A stretch of 48,194 bases of DNA from assembly GCA_041594335.1 (NCBI GenBank), contig JBFHML010000013.1, positions 1 through 48,194 on the forward strand, read 5' to 3'. The notes beneath the pieces were generated by a model. The model ran no database searches, was not told where the DNA came from, and saw nothing but the letters and a program-made list of their open reading frames with translations. This DNA is from JAGPUQ01 sp041594335. Its GTDB lineage: Bacteria > Pseudomonadota > Gammaproteobacteria > Pseudomonadales > Porticoccaceae. Position 1 is the first letter of the stretch. Each line of letters starts with the position of its first letter. The position numbers and the translations under genes were made by a program. Of the stretch, positions 1 through 10,013 are shown piece after piece.

Positions 1-19
1 ATCGCCACGGAGGCGCGCC

Positions 20-1609
20 ATGGCTTCTTTCGATCCGAATCGACGCAGATTATTGCAGGGCATGATGTGGGCAATGGCAAGTGCCAGCAGTTGGCGATCG
101 CCTCGCGCCCGGGCGGATCAAGCCGCGCCACTCGAACTCGGACCGCCGGAACCTTTTCGCTTTGCGCAGCTGATCGAGCGCGCCAGACGGCTGGCCAGCG
201 CCCCCTACGTCGCGCCACCCGAACCGCCAGAGGTGGTCGCGGAGATCGATTATGACCAACATGGGGAAATTCGGTATCGATCGGAACTGGCACTCAATGC
301 AGACGGACCCGGCGTGTATCCAGCGACGTTTTTTCATCTCGGCAAATGGTTCCGGCAGCCGGTGCGAATCCATGTGGTAGCCGAAGGCCAAGCACGTGAG
401 ATTCACTATCGCCGACGCTATTTTTCTATCCCTGAAGATAATCCAGCGCTGCGGATAGAGAGCGACGCTGGTTTTGCCGGGTTTCGATTTCATGAGGCTC
501 GGACACGCAGCGATTGGCGTACACAGGATTGGGCGGCGTTTCTCGGCGCCTCTTATTTCCGCACCATAGGGGCTCTCGGCCAGTACGGCCTCTCGGCTCG
601 GGGCATCGCTATCGATACGGCCGTCGACGGCCCCGAAGAGTTTCCCCGGTTCTGCGAATTCTTTTTGCAATCGGCCTCCTCGCCAGAAGCCCCGGTGCGG
701 GTACACGCCCTCCTCGACGGGCCCAGCGTCAGTGGCGCATTCGCGTTCGAACTCTACCGGCGCGGCGGCGTCACCATGACGGTCAACAGCCAACTGTTTT
801 TGCGCCGCGACGTCCGCCGCCTCGGTATTGCCCCGATGACCTCGATGTTTTGGTATGGCGAGCACGGCCGCGGCCGCGAAATGGATTGGCGGCCGGAAGT
901 CCATGACTCCGACGGCCTGGCAATACATAACGGCCGGGGGGAGCGGATCTGGCGCCCCCTACACAATCCTACAAAAGCGACGACCAATAGCTTTGTCGAC
1001 CGTAACCCGCGCGGGTTTGGTCTCCTGCAACGAGATCGTGATTTCGAGCACTACCTCGATGGCGTGCGCTACGACCGCCGCCCCAGTTTGTGGCTGGAGC
1101 CCCTAGGCAATTGGGGCAGTGGTGCTGTGCAATTGGTGGAACTGCCTACCGACGACGAGATCCATGACAATATCGTCGCCATGTGGGTTCCCGCCGGAGT
1201 AGCGCGGCGCGGCGCACATTATGCGCACCAGTACCGGCTACACTGGGAAGCCACTGCACCCCATGCACCGGGAGATCTCGCGCGGGCGATTTCCACGCGC
1301 ACCGGTCGAGGGGGCGAACCAGGAACGACCCACCAGCCCAACCAAGTGCGCTATGTCGTCGAGTTCACCGGCGGTCGCTTAGCCGAACTGGCAACAGATG
1401 CGAAAGTCGAGGCGGTAGTCTCGAGCTCTACTGGAGCTGGACGGATCCTGCTGGCCCGAGCCGAACCCGTTCCCGCACGGACCGGCCGCTGGCGCGCCCT
1501 CTTCGATCTCGCCTTCGAGCCGGGAGAAGTGGCCGACCTGCGGCTCTATCTGCGCCTGGATAGCGATGCTTTGAGCGAAACCTGGATATTTCAGCATCTC
1601 GCGGATTGA
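20..1609 (+). CDS. opgD: Glucan biosynthesis protein D (OpgD/MdoD family), periplasmic
   Basis: A 529-residue protein of the OpgG/OpgD family, which shapes the backbone of osmoregulated periplasmic glucans. The N-terminus carries a twin-arginine signal (R8-R9-R10 followed by LLQG), which is characteristic of OpgD, whereas OpgG normally uses the Sec pathway. The remainder reads as the usual family sequence, with blocks such as FFHLGKWFR near residue 105 and SYFRTIGALGQYGLSARG near residue 180. A GGAGG ribosome site lies at about 9-13, just before the ATG. No glucosyltransferase opgH is visible; it could lie upstream of the window. The next gene is convergent, with only about 20 bases between them. 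The choice of OpgD over OpgG rests mainly on the Tat signal. Confidence 0.88.
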   Translation: MASFDPNRRRLLQGMMWAMASASSWRSPRARADQAAPLELGPPEPFRFAQLIERARRLASAPYVAPPEPPEVVAEIDYDQHGEIRYRSELALNADGPGVYPATFFHLGKWFRQPVRIHVVAEGQAREIHYRRRYFSIPEDNPALRIESDAGFAGFRFHEARTRSDWRTQDWAAFLGASYFRTIGALGQYGLSARGIAIDTAVDGPEEFPRFCEFFLQSASSPEAPVRVHALLDGPSVSGAFAFELYRRGGVTMTVNSQLFLRRDVRRLGIAPMTSMFWYGEHGRGREMDWRPEVHDSDGLAIHNGRGERIWRPLHNPTKATTNSFVDRNPRGFGLLQRDRDFEHYLDGVRYDRRPSLWLEPLGNWGSGAVQLVELPTDDEIHDNIVAMWVPAGVARRGAHYAHQYRLHWEATAPHAPGDLARAISTRTGRGGEPGTTHQPNQVRYVVEFTGGRLAELATDAKVEAVVSSSTGAGRILLARAEPVPARTGRWRALFDLAFEPGEVADLRLYLRLDSDALSETWIFQHLAD

Positions 1610-1632
1610 GGCCCGAGCAAAGCACTGCGACT

Positions 1633-3180
1633 TTAACCGGCCTGCTGTTCTCGCCGGCCCCAGTCGATCTCTTGCAGCGCGCGGCGACGGATCTTGCCGG
1701 TGACGCTGCGCGGCAGCGTACTCACCACCTCCACGGTTTTCGGCACCTTGTATCCGGCAAGCCGTGCCCGCGCGAAGTCCATCACCTGCTCGGTCGCCAA
1801 GTGCGCACCTAAACGCGGCACCACGACCGCTTTGACCGCCTCTCCCCAATAACCGTCGGGAACACCGATGACCGCGACGTCACTGATGTCCGGATGTTCG
1901 GCGAGCACACGCTCCACCTCGGCGGGAAAGATGTTTTCACCCCCGCTGATGATCATGTCCGTCATACGGTCGCGGATATAAATATAGCCTTCTTCGTCAA
2001 CTATCGCTGCGTCCCCGGTGCGGTACCAACCCCCGGCTAAAGCCGCAGCGCTGGCGGCGGGCTGCCGCCAATAGCCCCGAGGCATCCACCGGCATTTGAG
2101 CACCAACTCGCCAACCGCCCCAACCGGCACATTTTCACCCACCGGGTTGACGACCCGAACACTAGCCCCGGCGATAGGCTTACCACAGGACCCCAATTTG
2201 CCGCGCTCTGGGCGGTGGTCCTCAGGCGAAAGCCGCGTCACCATCCCATAGTTCTCGGTCGCACCATAGAACTGGGCAAACCGGCAGCCAAACACATCGA
2301 TGGCCTCTTGCAATAGCGACTCGGCGATCGGCGCCGCGCCATAATAAATACATCGCAAATGCGAATAATCTCGGGCCCGCGCACGCGGTTCGCGAAGCAG
2401 AGCGTGAATCATGGTGGGCACCAACAACACCTGATTTGCCCGGTGCTCGACCAAAGCGTCCAGCACCTCGGTAGGCCGGAAATCGTCAGACAGATGTAAA
2501 TGGGCCCCACGCAACAGGAAAAACATCGAGTGATTGACACCCCCGACATGGAATAGCGGCATCACATTGAGGATCACCGAGGCCACCTGCGCGCCGACCA
2601 ATTGCTCGTCGATCAATGCGCGAAAGAGACTTTCATAACCCTGGTTGGTCAGCCGCACGCCCTTGGGCCGCCCGGTAGTACCGCTGGTATAGAGCTGCAG
2701 CAAATCATCCTCACCCCGCGCGCTAACCCGAGGTCGACTCGTCAGTTGAGCATCACGCCAGCGCCGGTAATCTGGCCAGCGATGATGGCCGCCGTCCAAT
2801 GCGACGATATGACGCAATTGTGGACACTGTGGGGCGATCTGCTCAGCCACGTCGTAGAACTCACGTGCCACAAACAAAATCGGGCTGGCGGTGTCCTCGA
2901 GCAGCTCGGCCAACTCGCCGGGAGTGAGCCGCCAATTGAGCGGCGCCAAAGCATGACCGGTGGCACCCGCACCAATCAATAACTCGAAGAATTCCGGACG
3001 ATTGCGCGCCAGGATCACGATTCGGTCGCGGCGCGGCACCCCAGTCCCTAGCAAGCCATTGCCGACCTGCCAACCGCGAGCGACCAGCTCGCCAAAATTG
3101 AGCGTCTGCTCCCGAAAGGTGATGGCCGGACTCCCGGCCTTGGTCTGGCGCAGGGTGGCGAAGCGGTCTGCAAACAGCAT
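1633..3180 (-). CDS. Acyl-CoA synthetase (AMP-binding, ANL superfamily)
   Basis: An adenylate-forming enzyme of about 515 residues, expected to activate a carboxylic acid, probably a fatty acid, with ATP and join it to CoA. The diagnostic motifs are present in order: YTSGTTGRPKGV (about residue 165), YGATENYG, YRTGDAA, RDRMTDMIISGGENIFP, and the C-terminal PRSVTGKIRRR that holds the catalytic lysine. An upstream ATG at 3192 is in frame, but a GGAGG sits between the two ATGs at good spacing for the second, so 3180 is the likelier start. It is a stand-alone gene, convergent with opgD and divergent from the gspE-like gene. Substrate chain length cannot be read from the sequence. Confidence 0.85.
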   Translation of the reverse strand: MLFADRFATLRQTKAGSPAITFREQTLNFGELVARGWQVGNGLLGTGVPRRDRIVILARNRPEFFELLIGAGATGHALAPLNWRLTPGELAELLEDTASPILFVAREFYDVAEQIAPQCPQLRHIVALDGGHHRWPDYRRWRDAQLTSRPRVSARGEDDLLQLYTSGTTGRPKGVRLTNQGYESLFRALIDEQLVGAQVASVILNVMPLFHVGGVNHSMFFLLRGAHLHLSDDFRPTEVLDALVEHRANQVLLVPTMIHALLREPRARARDYSHLRCIYYGAAPIAESLLQEAIDVFGCRFAQFYGATENYGMVTRLSPEDHRPERGKLGSCGKPIAGASVRVVNPVGENVPVGAVGELVLKCRWMPRGYWRQPAASAAALAGGWYRTGDAAIVDEEGYIYIRDRMTDMIISGGENIFPAEVERVLAEHPDISDVAVIGVPDGYWGEAVKAVVVPRLGAHLATEQVMDFARARLAGYKVPKTVEVVSTLPRSVTGKIRRRALQEIDWGRREQQAG

Positions 3181-3283
3181 GGCAGCCTCCATAGTTATCT
3201 TTCTTATTGAGTCCGAGCTTAGATCGAACCATCCGGCTGGGCAACCACTGTCGCGCCTGGGCCCGAGCCTGACCCGGCTAAGC

Positions 3284-3289
3284 TACAAT
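3284..3289 (+). promoter_or_regulatory. Possible -10 element for the gspE-like gene
   Basis: TACAAT, one base from the consensus TATAAT, lies 33 bases before the ATG in the divergent intergenic region. The sequence 17 bases upstream (GCCCGA) is a poor -35 box, so this is tentative. Confidence 0.3.
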
Positions 3290-3321
3290 CTCCGCCAGCC
3301 TGCGTATTGGGGCGCGATGCC

Positions 3322-5097
3322 ATGGCGGCGGCCTTTCAACCAGATCACCCCCTGGACCTCACCACCGTGCTCGAACGGCTGGTGGCTGACGGCTTGCTGG
3401 ATCGCCAAGACGCCAATCAGGTCGCAGGCAGTCATCGCAGTCGCGATCAGTCGTTGCAGCACCCGCTGATCTACATCGCGGGCCAACAGCTGGAAAACGC
3501 TGCCCAACCCGGGCGGCTGCTGACTTTAGACACGCTCACCGCATGGCTCGCAACGGCTGCTGCGCTGCCCCTGCAGCGCATCGATCCCCTCAAAATCCGG
3601 GTCGCGGAAGTCACCCGGGTCATGTCCTTCGAATTTGCCAAGCGCCACGGCATTCTCTGCCTGGCAGCCGATACCGAAGAGATCATCATCGCCTCTGCCC
3701 AACCCTTCGTGACCGCGTGGGTCTCCGGGCTCGAGCAAGCAACACGCAAACGGGTGCACCGGGTCGTGGCCAACCCGGCCGATATCGAGAAATACCTACT
3801 CGAGTTTTACACCCTGTCACGCTCGGTATTCGGGGCCGGCTCCACGGTGACCGGCAACCGCGCGGGGGGCGGAAACTTCGAGCAGCTGTTGGAGCTCGGC
3901 GCGCTCAACGATCCCGACGCCCAGGATCAACATATCGTCAACATCGTCGACTGGCTGCTGCAGTACGCCTTCGACCAGCGCGCCAGCGATATCCACATCG
4001 AGCCTCGGCGCGAACTGGGCAAAGTGCGCTTTCGAATCGATGGCGTGCTACACCGTGTCTACGAACTCCCCAGCCCTGTGTTGGCTGCTGTGACCAGCCG
4101 CCTGAAGATTTTGGGTCGCATGAATGTGGCTGAGAAACGCAAGCCCCAGGATGGGCGGGTGAAGACCCGCTCCCCAGCCGGCGGCGAAGTGGAACTGCGC
4201 CTTTCCACGCTTCCGACAGCCTTCGGCGAGAAAATGGTGTTGCGTATCTTTGACCCCGAAGTCCTGTTGCGTAGCTTCAGCGAGCTTGGACTCACCGGTG
4301 AGGATTACCGGCGCTGGCAGCACATGACTGATCGTCCCCATGGCATCGTGCTGGTCACCGGTCCCACGGGATCGGGGAAAACGACCACGTTGTACTCCAC
4401 CCTCAAACAGTTGGCCACCGAAGATGTCAACGTCAGCACCGTCGAAGACCCCATCGAGATGGTCGAAGACAGCTTCAACCAGACCCAGGTCCAGCCACAG
4501 ATTGCATTCGGCTTTGCAGAAGGCGTGCGCACGCTGATGCGTCAGGACCCGGACATCATCATGGTCGGAGAGATTCGCGACCTGGAAACCGCCGAAATGG
4601 CGATTCAGGCGGCATTGACCGGCCACTTGGTGCTCTCCACCCTGCACACCAACGACGCCCCCACGGCGATTACCCGGCTACTGGATCTCGGCGTCCCGGC
4701 GCATCTGCTCAAGGTGACGCTCAACGGCGTCATGGCCCAGCGCCTGGTGCGCACGCTGTGCCCGCACTGCGCCCGGTCGGCACCGGTGGACGAGCAGGCA
4801 TGGCGCACCCTCACGCATCCTTGGAAAGCACCGCCTCCGACCCAATTCCGTGAGCCCGGCGGCTGTCTGGAATGCCGTGACACTGGCTATCGTGGGCGCC
4901 AAGGAGTCTACGAAATCATGCCGCTGACCGAGACCCTCAAACCATTGATCGTCGATCAGTGCGACATTTCTGCGCTCCGCTCCCAAGCGATGCGGGAAGG
5001 CATGCGTACGCTGCGCCTTGCCGGCGCCCAGAAGGTCGGCGCCGGCAGCACCTCGGCGGCCGAAGTATTGCGGGTGACACCCGAACTGGGGCGCTGA
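3322..5097 (+). CDS. GspE/PilB-family secretion ATPase (orphan)
   Basis: A 591-residue hexameric ATPase of the type II secretion/type IV pilus assembly family. The N-terminal third is a GspE/MshE-type N domain. Then come Walker A GPTGSGKTTTLYS (about 347-359), Walker B region DPDIIMVGEIRD (about 410), the His box TGHLVLSTLHTND, and a zinc-type four-cysteine motif, C480-x2-C483 and C515-x2-C518, followed by the typical GVYEIMPL. A TTG at 3307 is also in frame; the ATG at 3322 is preferred. Neither neighbour is a secretion or pilus gene, so its partner machine must be encoded elsewhere. A TACAAT at 3284-3289 could be its -10 element. glnE starts 3 bases after the stop, so the two are probably co-transcribed. 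Confidence 0.85.
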   Translation: MAAAFQPDHPLDLTTVLERLVADGLLDRQDANQVAGSHRSRDQSLQHPLIYIAGQQLENAAQPGRLLTLDTLTAWLATAAALPLQRIDPLKIRVAEVTRVMSFEFAKRHGILCLAADTEEIIIASAQPFVTAWVSGLEQATRKRVHRVVANPADIEKYLLEFYTLSRSVFGAGSTVTGNRAGGGNFEQLLELGALNDPDAQDQHIVNIVDWLLQYAFDQRASDIHIEPRRELGKVRFRIDGVLHRVYELPSPVLAAVTSRLKILGRMNVAEKRKPQDGRVKTRSPAGGEVELRLSTLPTAFGEKMVLRIFDPEVLLRSFSELGLTGEDYRRWQHMTDRPHGIVLVTGPTGSGKTTTLYSTLKQLATEDVNVSTVEDPIEMVEDSFNQTQVQPQIAFGFAEGVRTLMRQDPDIIMVGEIRDLETAEMAIQAALTGHLVLSTLHTNDAPTAITRLLDLGVPAHLLKVTLNGVMAQRLVRTLCPHCARSAPVDEQAWRTLTHPWKAPPPTQFREPGGCLECRDTGYRGRQGVYEIMPLTETLKPLIVDQCDISALRSQAMREGMRTLRLAGAQKVGAGSTSAAEVLRVTPELGR

Positions 5098-5100
5098 GAC

Positions 5101-7986
5101 ATGCGCGGCCGCCAGCCCCTCTCCGCTGCCCGCACTGCCCTCTTTGCGCGCCAACGCGCGCAGTTTTTCGAGGCCGCCGATGAATCCGTACAGGCACGGT
5201 TCTCACAACTGTGCCGTAATCCCGATTTCGTCGCGGAACTTGCCTGGGTGTGGTCGGGCAGTGAATTCGCCGCCGCCGTATGCCGGCGCCAACCGGAAGC
5301 CTTTCTCGCACTCGCCGAGACCGAAGACCTGTTCCGCCCGCACGAAACCAACCGACTCGAGGCGGCGTTGGCCACCGATCTCGCAGGTTGCGACGATGAA
5401 GTTCAGCTGGGCAAACTGCTGCGGTGTTTCCGCAATCATCAGATGCTGCGGATCGTATGGCGAGATTTGACTCGGCGCGCCCCGCTCGACGAAACCCTAG
5501 CCGCATTGACCGCCCTCGCCGAAGCCTGCGTACGGGGCGCCCTACAGGTACTTCATCCGCTGGCCTGCGCGCGCTGGGGTCAGCCCACGGGCAGGGCATC
5601 CGGCCGGCCCCAAGAATTGGTCGTGGTGGCCATGGGCAAGCTTGGCGGCGGCGAACTGAATCTTTCGTCGGATATCGACCTATTGTTTGCCTATCTAGAA
5701 GGCGGCGAGACTGACGCCGCCCGCGGCCTCGACAATCAGGAGTTTTTTCTACGCCTGGGCCGCAAACTGATCCACGCCTTGGATCAGCACACGGCGGATG
5801 GCTTTGTGTTCCGCGTCGACATGCGCCTACGGCCCTATGGCGACAGCGGTCCGTTGGTCGCCAACTTCGAGGCCCTGGCCGACTACTACCAGACCCAAGG
5901 GCGGGATTGGGAGCGCTACGCCATGATCAAGGCGCGACCGATCAGTGGCGACACCGACGCCCGCAAACAGCTCGGGGAGCTACTGCGCAGTTTTACCTAC
6001 CGCAAATACATCGATTTCTCCGTCATTCAGTCCCTGCGCGACATGAAGGCGTTGATCAACCGGGAGGTCGCGCGGCGCGAGCTGGCCGACAACATCAAGC
6101 TCGGCAGCGGCGGCATTCGCGAAATCGAATTTATCGCCCAAGCTTTTCAATTGATCCGCGGCGGCCGCGACCCCCGTTTCCAGACCCAACGCCTTGCCGA
6201 GGTACTGGCGCTGATCGATCGAGAAGGGCTGCTACCAGATGGCGCTGGTGCGCGGCTTTGGGACGATTACCGGCTCCTGCGCGATACCGAGCACGCGCTA
6301 CAGGCATGGCGGGACCAACAAACCCAGCAATTGCCCACTGACGCAGAACCCCGAGAGCGTCTGGCGCACCTACTGGGCTACCGGGACTGGCCGGCATTTT
6401 TTGCCGATTTGGCGGCTACGCGGGAACGCGTGGCCGCCCAGTTTGCAGCTGTCGCCGCCCCTGCGGAGCCCGAACCCGAAGTCGAGCCGGTACGCGCCAT
6501 CTGGTTGGAGGTCGGCGGCACTGGCGCCGATACCGACCTCGCCGATCTGGGATACGGCGCGGATGCCGCTGACGCCGCAGCCGCATTGCGCGAGCTGCTC
6601 GACGCGCGGCCGGTCCTGGCGATGACAGCCCAGGCACGCGAGCGCCTAGACCAGCTCATGCCGCGATTGATCGTCGACTGCCTTGCTGCAACGGCCCCGG
6701 CGAAAACGCTGAGACGCATCAACACGGTGCTTGCGGCAGTCGCCCGGCGCAGTGTTTATCTGACACTGCTCAGCGAAAACCCCGGAGCCCGCAGACAGTT
6801 AGTCCGCCTGTGTGCGGCCAGTCCCTGGATCGCTGAAGAGCTTGCCCAGCATCCCGCACTCCTCGATGAGTTACTCGATCCGGTCACGCTCTACCGACCG
6901 CCGGACCGCGAGGGCATCGCCGGCGAGCTACACCATCATCTCCAGCGGGTAGCCGAGGACGATCTCGACGCCCAGATGGAAGCGCTACGCTATTTCCGCC
7001 GCGCCCACGCCCTGCGGGTAGCTGCCGCCGAAATCACCGACGCTCTGCCGCTGATGCAGGTCAGCGATTATCTAACCTGGCTGGCAGAAGCGATCCTCGC
7101 CGAAGTGCTGGAAGTAGCGCGCCGCCATCTGGGTGCGCGCCATGGCAATCCAGGCACGGTAGCAAACGGTCCTCAGCCGGGCTTTCTGGTGCTGGGCTAT
7201 GGCAAGCTTGGCGGCATCGAGCTCGCGCATGGTTCAGATCTCGACCTGGTATTTCTCCACGACGCCCAGGGCGACTTGGACACCGATGGTGTGCAACCAT
7301 TGAGCAACGAGCAGTTTTTTATTCGTCTCGGCCAACGCATCATCCATATCCTCAATACCCGTACCGCTTCAGGCACCCTGTATGAGGTAGATATGCGACT
7401 GCGACCCTCCGGGAATTCGGGCCTGCCGGTCAGCTCGCTGGCAGCATTCGAACGCTACCAGACAGGAGATGCCTGGGTATGGGAGCACCAAGCGCTGGTG
7501 CGCGCCCGGGCAATCGCCGGAGAGTCAGCGCTCGCGACCCGCTTTAACGAATTTCGCCGCAAGGTGCTTTGTCAGCCGCGAGATCGGCAGTCCCTGGCGC
7601 GAGAAGTCCGCGCCATGCGCGAAAAAATGCGGCTGCATCTGGGGACAAAAGCGTCCGTCTCCGGCGACGACAGCTTCGATCTCAAACAGGATCCTGGCGG
7701 TATCGTGGACATCGAATTTATGGTTCAATTTGCAGTCTTGGCCGAGTCTCACCGCCACCCCGATCTAACCCGCTGGACCGACAACATTCGCATCCTGGGT
7801 GACCTCGAGGCAGCGGGTGTGTTGTGTGCGGCGGATGCCGATACGCTGCGCGAGGCCTACAAAAACTACCGTATGGCGGGACACCGACTGCAATTGCAAG
7901 GTCTGCCCGGTCAGGTCCGGGCGGCCGATTTCGCTGCACAGCGAGCCGCGGTCACCGCCATCTGGGAACGCCTGCTGGACGTCTGA
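5101..7986 (+). CDS. glnE: Bifunctional glutamine synthetase adenylyltransferase/adenylyl-removing enzyme
   Basis: A 961-residue GlnE, close to the usual family size of about 950. It attaches AMP to glutamine synthetase and removes it again under control of PII, linking nitrogen status to glutamine synthesis. Both nucleotidyltransferase domains are intact: the N-terminal removase motif GGGELNLSSDIDLLF (G182 to about 196, with D191 and D193) and the C-terminal transferase motif GGIELAHGSDLDLVF (about 704-718, with D713 and D715). Each is followed by the expected DMRLRP segment (FRVDMRLRPYGDSGP and YEVDMRLRPSGNSGLP). It follows the gspE-like gene by 3 bases and precedes ilvE by 16, consistent with an operon; glnE–ilvE–waaF is also the Pseudomonas order. 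Confidence 0.97.
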   Translation: MRGRQPLSAARTALFARQRAQFFEAADESVQARFSQLCRNPDFVAELAWVWSGSEFAAAVCRRQPEAFLALAETEDLFRPHETNRLEAALATDLAGCDDEVQLGKLLRCFRNHQMLRIVWRDLTRRAPLDETLAALTALAEACVRGALQVLHPLACARWGQPTGRASGRPQELVVVAMGKLGGGELNLSSDIDLLFAYLEGGETDAARGLDNQEFFLRLGRKLIHALDQHTADGFVFRVDMRLRPYGDSGPLVANFEALADYYQTQGRDWERYAMIKARPISGDTDARKQLGELLRSFTYRKYIDFSVIQSLRDMKALINREVARRELADNIKLGSGGIREIEFIAQAFQLIRGGRDPRFQTQRLAEVLALIDREGLLPDGAGARLWDDYRLLRDTEHALQAWRDQQTQQLPTDAEPRERLAHLLGYRDWPAFFADLAATRERVAAQFAAVAAPAEPEPEVEPVRAIWLEVGGTGADTDLADLGYGADAADAAAALRELLDARPVLAMTAQARERLDQLMPRLIVDCLAATAPAKTLRRINTVLAAVARRSVYLTLLSENPGARRQLVRLCAASPWIAEELAQHPALLDELLDPVTLYRPPDREGIAGELHHHLQRVAEDDLDAQMEALRYFRRAHALRVAAAEITDALPLMQVSDYLTWLAEAILAEVLEVARRHLGARHGNPGTVANGPQPGFLVLGYGKLGGIELAHGSDLDLVFLHDAQGDLDTDGVQPLSNEQFFIRLGQRIIHILNTRTASGTLYEVDMRLRPSGNSGLPVSSLAAFERYQTGDAWVWEHQALVRARAIAGESALATRFNEFRRKVLCQPRDRQSLAREVRAMREKMRLHLGTKASVSGDDSFDLKQDPGGIVDIEFMVQFAVLAESHRHPDLTRWTDNIRILGDLEAAGVLCAADADTLREAYKNYRMAGHRLQLQGLPGQVRAADFAAQRAAVTAIWERLLDV

Positions 7987-8002
7987 CGACACTGAGGAGA
8001 CC

Positions 8003-8944
8003 ATGCCCATGCCCATGTCCTTTGCGGATCGCGACGGGTTCATCTGGTTTGATGGCCAATTGGTGCCCTGGCGCGAAGCCAAAGTGCATGTGTTAACCCA
8101 CACCTTGCACTACGGCATGGGCGTGTTCGAAGGCGTGCGCGCCTACCACACGGAGAGCCGGGGCACGGCGATTTTTCGCCTCGAGGACCACACGAGACGC
8201 CTGTTCAACTCCGCCAAGATTCTCGGCATTCCCCTGCCCTATGACGTCGAGACGCTCAACGCCGCACAATGCCAGGTCGTACGCGAGAATGGCCTGCGGG
8301 AGGGTTATGTACGGCCTCTTGCTTTTCTCGGCTCCGAGGGCATGGGATTGCGGGCCGACGGCCTGCGCACCCACGTCATCGTCGCCGCCTGGGAGTGGCC
8401 GTCCTACATGAGCCCGGAGGCCTTGGAGCAGGGCATCCGCATCCGCACTTCGTCGATCACACGCCACCATGTCAACATCACCATGTGCAAGGCCAAGGCG
8501 ACCGGTAACTACACCAACTCGATGATGGCGCTGCGCGAAGCCCTGCAATGTGGCTATGACGAGGCCCTGCTGCTCGATCCGGAAGGCTATGTGGCCGAAG
8601 GCAGTGGCGAGAACATCTTTATCGTCAACCGCGGCGTGCTCTACACACCGGAGCTGACCTCTTGTCTCGATGGCATCACCCGGGAGACCGTCATCACGCT
8701 GGCGCGGGAATGCGGCTATGAAATTCGCGAGAAGCGCATCACCCGAGACGAGGTCTATGTCGCCGACGAAGCTTTCTTCACGGGTACCGCAGCAGAGGTA
8801 CTGCCCATTCGCGAACTAGACAACCGGGTCATTGGCAGCGGTCGTCGTGGCCCCATCACTACCCGCTTGCAGAACCTGTACTTCGACGCCGTGCGCGGTC
8901 GCCTCGACGCCCACCCGGAGTGGCTGACCCCTGTCGACGGCTGA
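8003..8944 (+). CDS. ilvE: Branched-chain amino acid aminotransferase
   Basis: A 313-residue class IV PLP aminotransferase that carries out the last step of valine, leucine and isoleucine synthesis. The segment CKAKATGNYTNS (162-173) holds the PLP lysine, most likely K165, and is followed by EGSGENIFIV and the LDGITRETV segment, as in IlvE. The start was set at the ATG at 8003, preceded by GAGGAGA, rather than at in-frame codons further upstream inside glnE. The gene is 16 bases after glnE and 2 bases before waaF, placing amino acid metabolism at the head of the LPS core transcription unit, as in Pseudomonas. Confidence 0.95.
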   Translation: MPMPMSFADRDGFIWFDGQLVPWREAKVHVLTHTLHYGMGVFEGVRAYHTESRGTAIFRLEDHTRRLFNSAKILGIPLPYDVETLNAAQCQVVRENGLREGYVRPLAFLGSEGMGLRADGLRTHVIVAAWEWPSYMSPEALEQGIRIRTSSITRHHVNITMCKAKATGNYTNSMMALREALQCGYDEALLLDPEGYVAEGSGENIFIVNRGVLYTPELTSCLDGITRETVITLARECGYEIREKRITRDEVYVADEAFFTGTAAEVLPIRELDNRVIGSGRRGPITTRLQNLYFDAVRGRLDAHPEWLTPVDG

Positions 8945-8946
8945 CC

Positions 8947-10002
8947 ATGACCGCAGACCCAGATGACAGTAGCGCCCCCCGCATCCTGGTGGTCGGGGCC
9001 TCCTGGGTCGGTGACATGGTCATGGCTCAGGCGCTGTTCATGGCGCTGCGTCAGCGGCACCCGAACAGCCGCATCACGGTGCTGGCGCCAGCCTGGAGCC
9101 GCCCCCTGTTGGCACGCATGCCGGAGATCGACTCTGCCATTGACCTGCCGTTCGGACACGGCGAGCTCAACCTCGGCGGCCGCCTGGCGCTCGCGCGCGG
9201 CCTGGAGCCCAAGCGCTTCGACCGCGCCATTGTGCTGCCCAATTCGTTCAAATCTGCGCTGATCCCCGCCTTCGCCGGCATCCCGGTGCGCACTGGCTGG
9301 CGCGGTGAGATGCGCTTCTGGCTGCTCAACGATATTCGCCTGCTCGACAAGCGTCGCCACCCGCTCATGGTGGAACGCTTTGTCGCATTGGCCTATCCCG
9401 AGGGCCGGCCGCTCCCCGACCCGCTGCCACGACCTCAGCTGCGCGCCGACCCCGAGCGCCTGGAGACCTTGCGGGGACACTTCGGCCTCGACCCGGAAGC
9501 GCCGGTACTGGCGTTGTGCCCCGGGGCTGAATTCGGCCCGGCCAAGCGCTGGCCGGAGCGACATTACGCCAGTGTCGCCAGCGCGCTGATCACCCGCGGC
9601 TGGCAGGTCTGGCTGCTGGGTTCGGCGCGCGACCGCGGTGTCGCCGAGGCGGTCATCGCCGAGCTTCCGACCGGACAGCGCCACAACGCCCACAATCTGG
9701 CCGGCGGCACGGAGCTGGTCGATGCGGTCGATCTGCTCGCCGGTGCCAATCTGGTGGTGAGCAATGACTCCGGCCTGATGCATATCGCCGCAGCCCTGAA
9801 TCGCCCCCTGGTGGTGGTCTATGGCTCCAGCAGCCCAACGTTTACGCCGCCATTGTCCGCACGGGCAGAAACCGTGGCAATTCCCGTCGATTGCGGTCCC
9901 TGCTTCCAGCGGGAATGCCCCCAGCGTCACCTGAAGTGCTTGAAGGATTTGGCGCCCGAACGGGTATTGGCTGCCGGCGAGCGCCTGCTGGCTCAAGATT
10001 GA
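8947..10002 (+). CDS. waaF: ADP-heptose:LPS heptosyltransferase II
   Basis: A 351-residue family 9 glycosyltransferase adding the second L-glycero-D-manno-heptose to the LPS inner core on the cytoplasmic side of the inner membrane. The N-terminus ILVVGASWVGDMVMAQALF and the C-terminal half with CPGAEFGPAKRWP, SNDSGLMHIAAAL (N273-D274) and DCGPCFQRECP are WaaF hallmarks; WaaC differs at these places. The start ATG lies 2 bases after the ilvE stop. The next gene, waaG, begins 11 bases downstream. In Pseudomonas, waaC lies immediately downstream of waaF; here waaC is found about 8.5 kb further on. Confidence 0.95.
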   Translation: MTADPDDSSAPRILVVGASWVGDMVMAQALFMALRQRHPNSRITVLAPAWSRPLLARMPEIDSAIDLPFGHGELNLGGRLALARGLEPKRFDRAIVLPNSFKSALIPAFAGIPVRTGWRGEMRFWLLNDIRLLDKRRHPLMVERFVALAYPEGRPLPDPLPRPQLRADPERLETLRGHFGLDPEAPVLALCPGAEFGPAKRWPERHYASVASALITRGWQVWLLGSARDRGVAEAVIAELPTGQRHNAHNLAGGTELVDAVDLLAGANLVVSNDSGLMHIAAALNRPLVVVYGSSSPTFTPPLSARAETVAIPVDCGPCFQRECPQRHLKCLKDLAPERVLAAGERLLAQD

Positions 10003-10013
10003 TCGAGGCGGCG

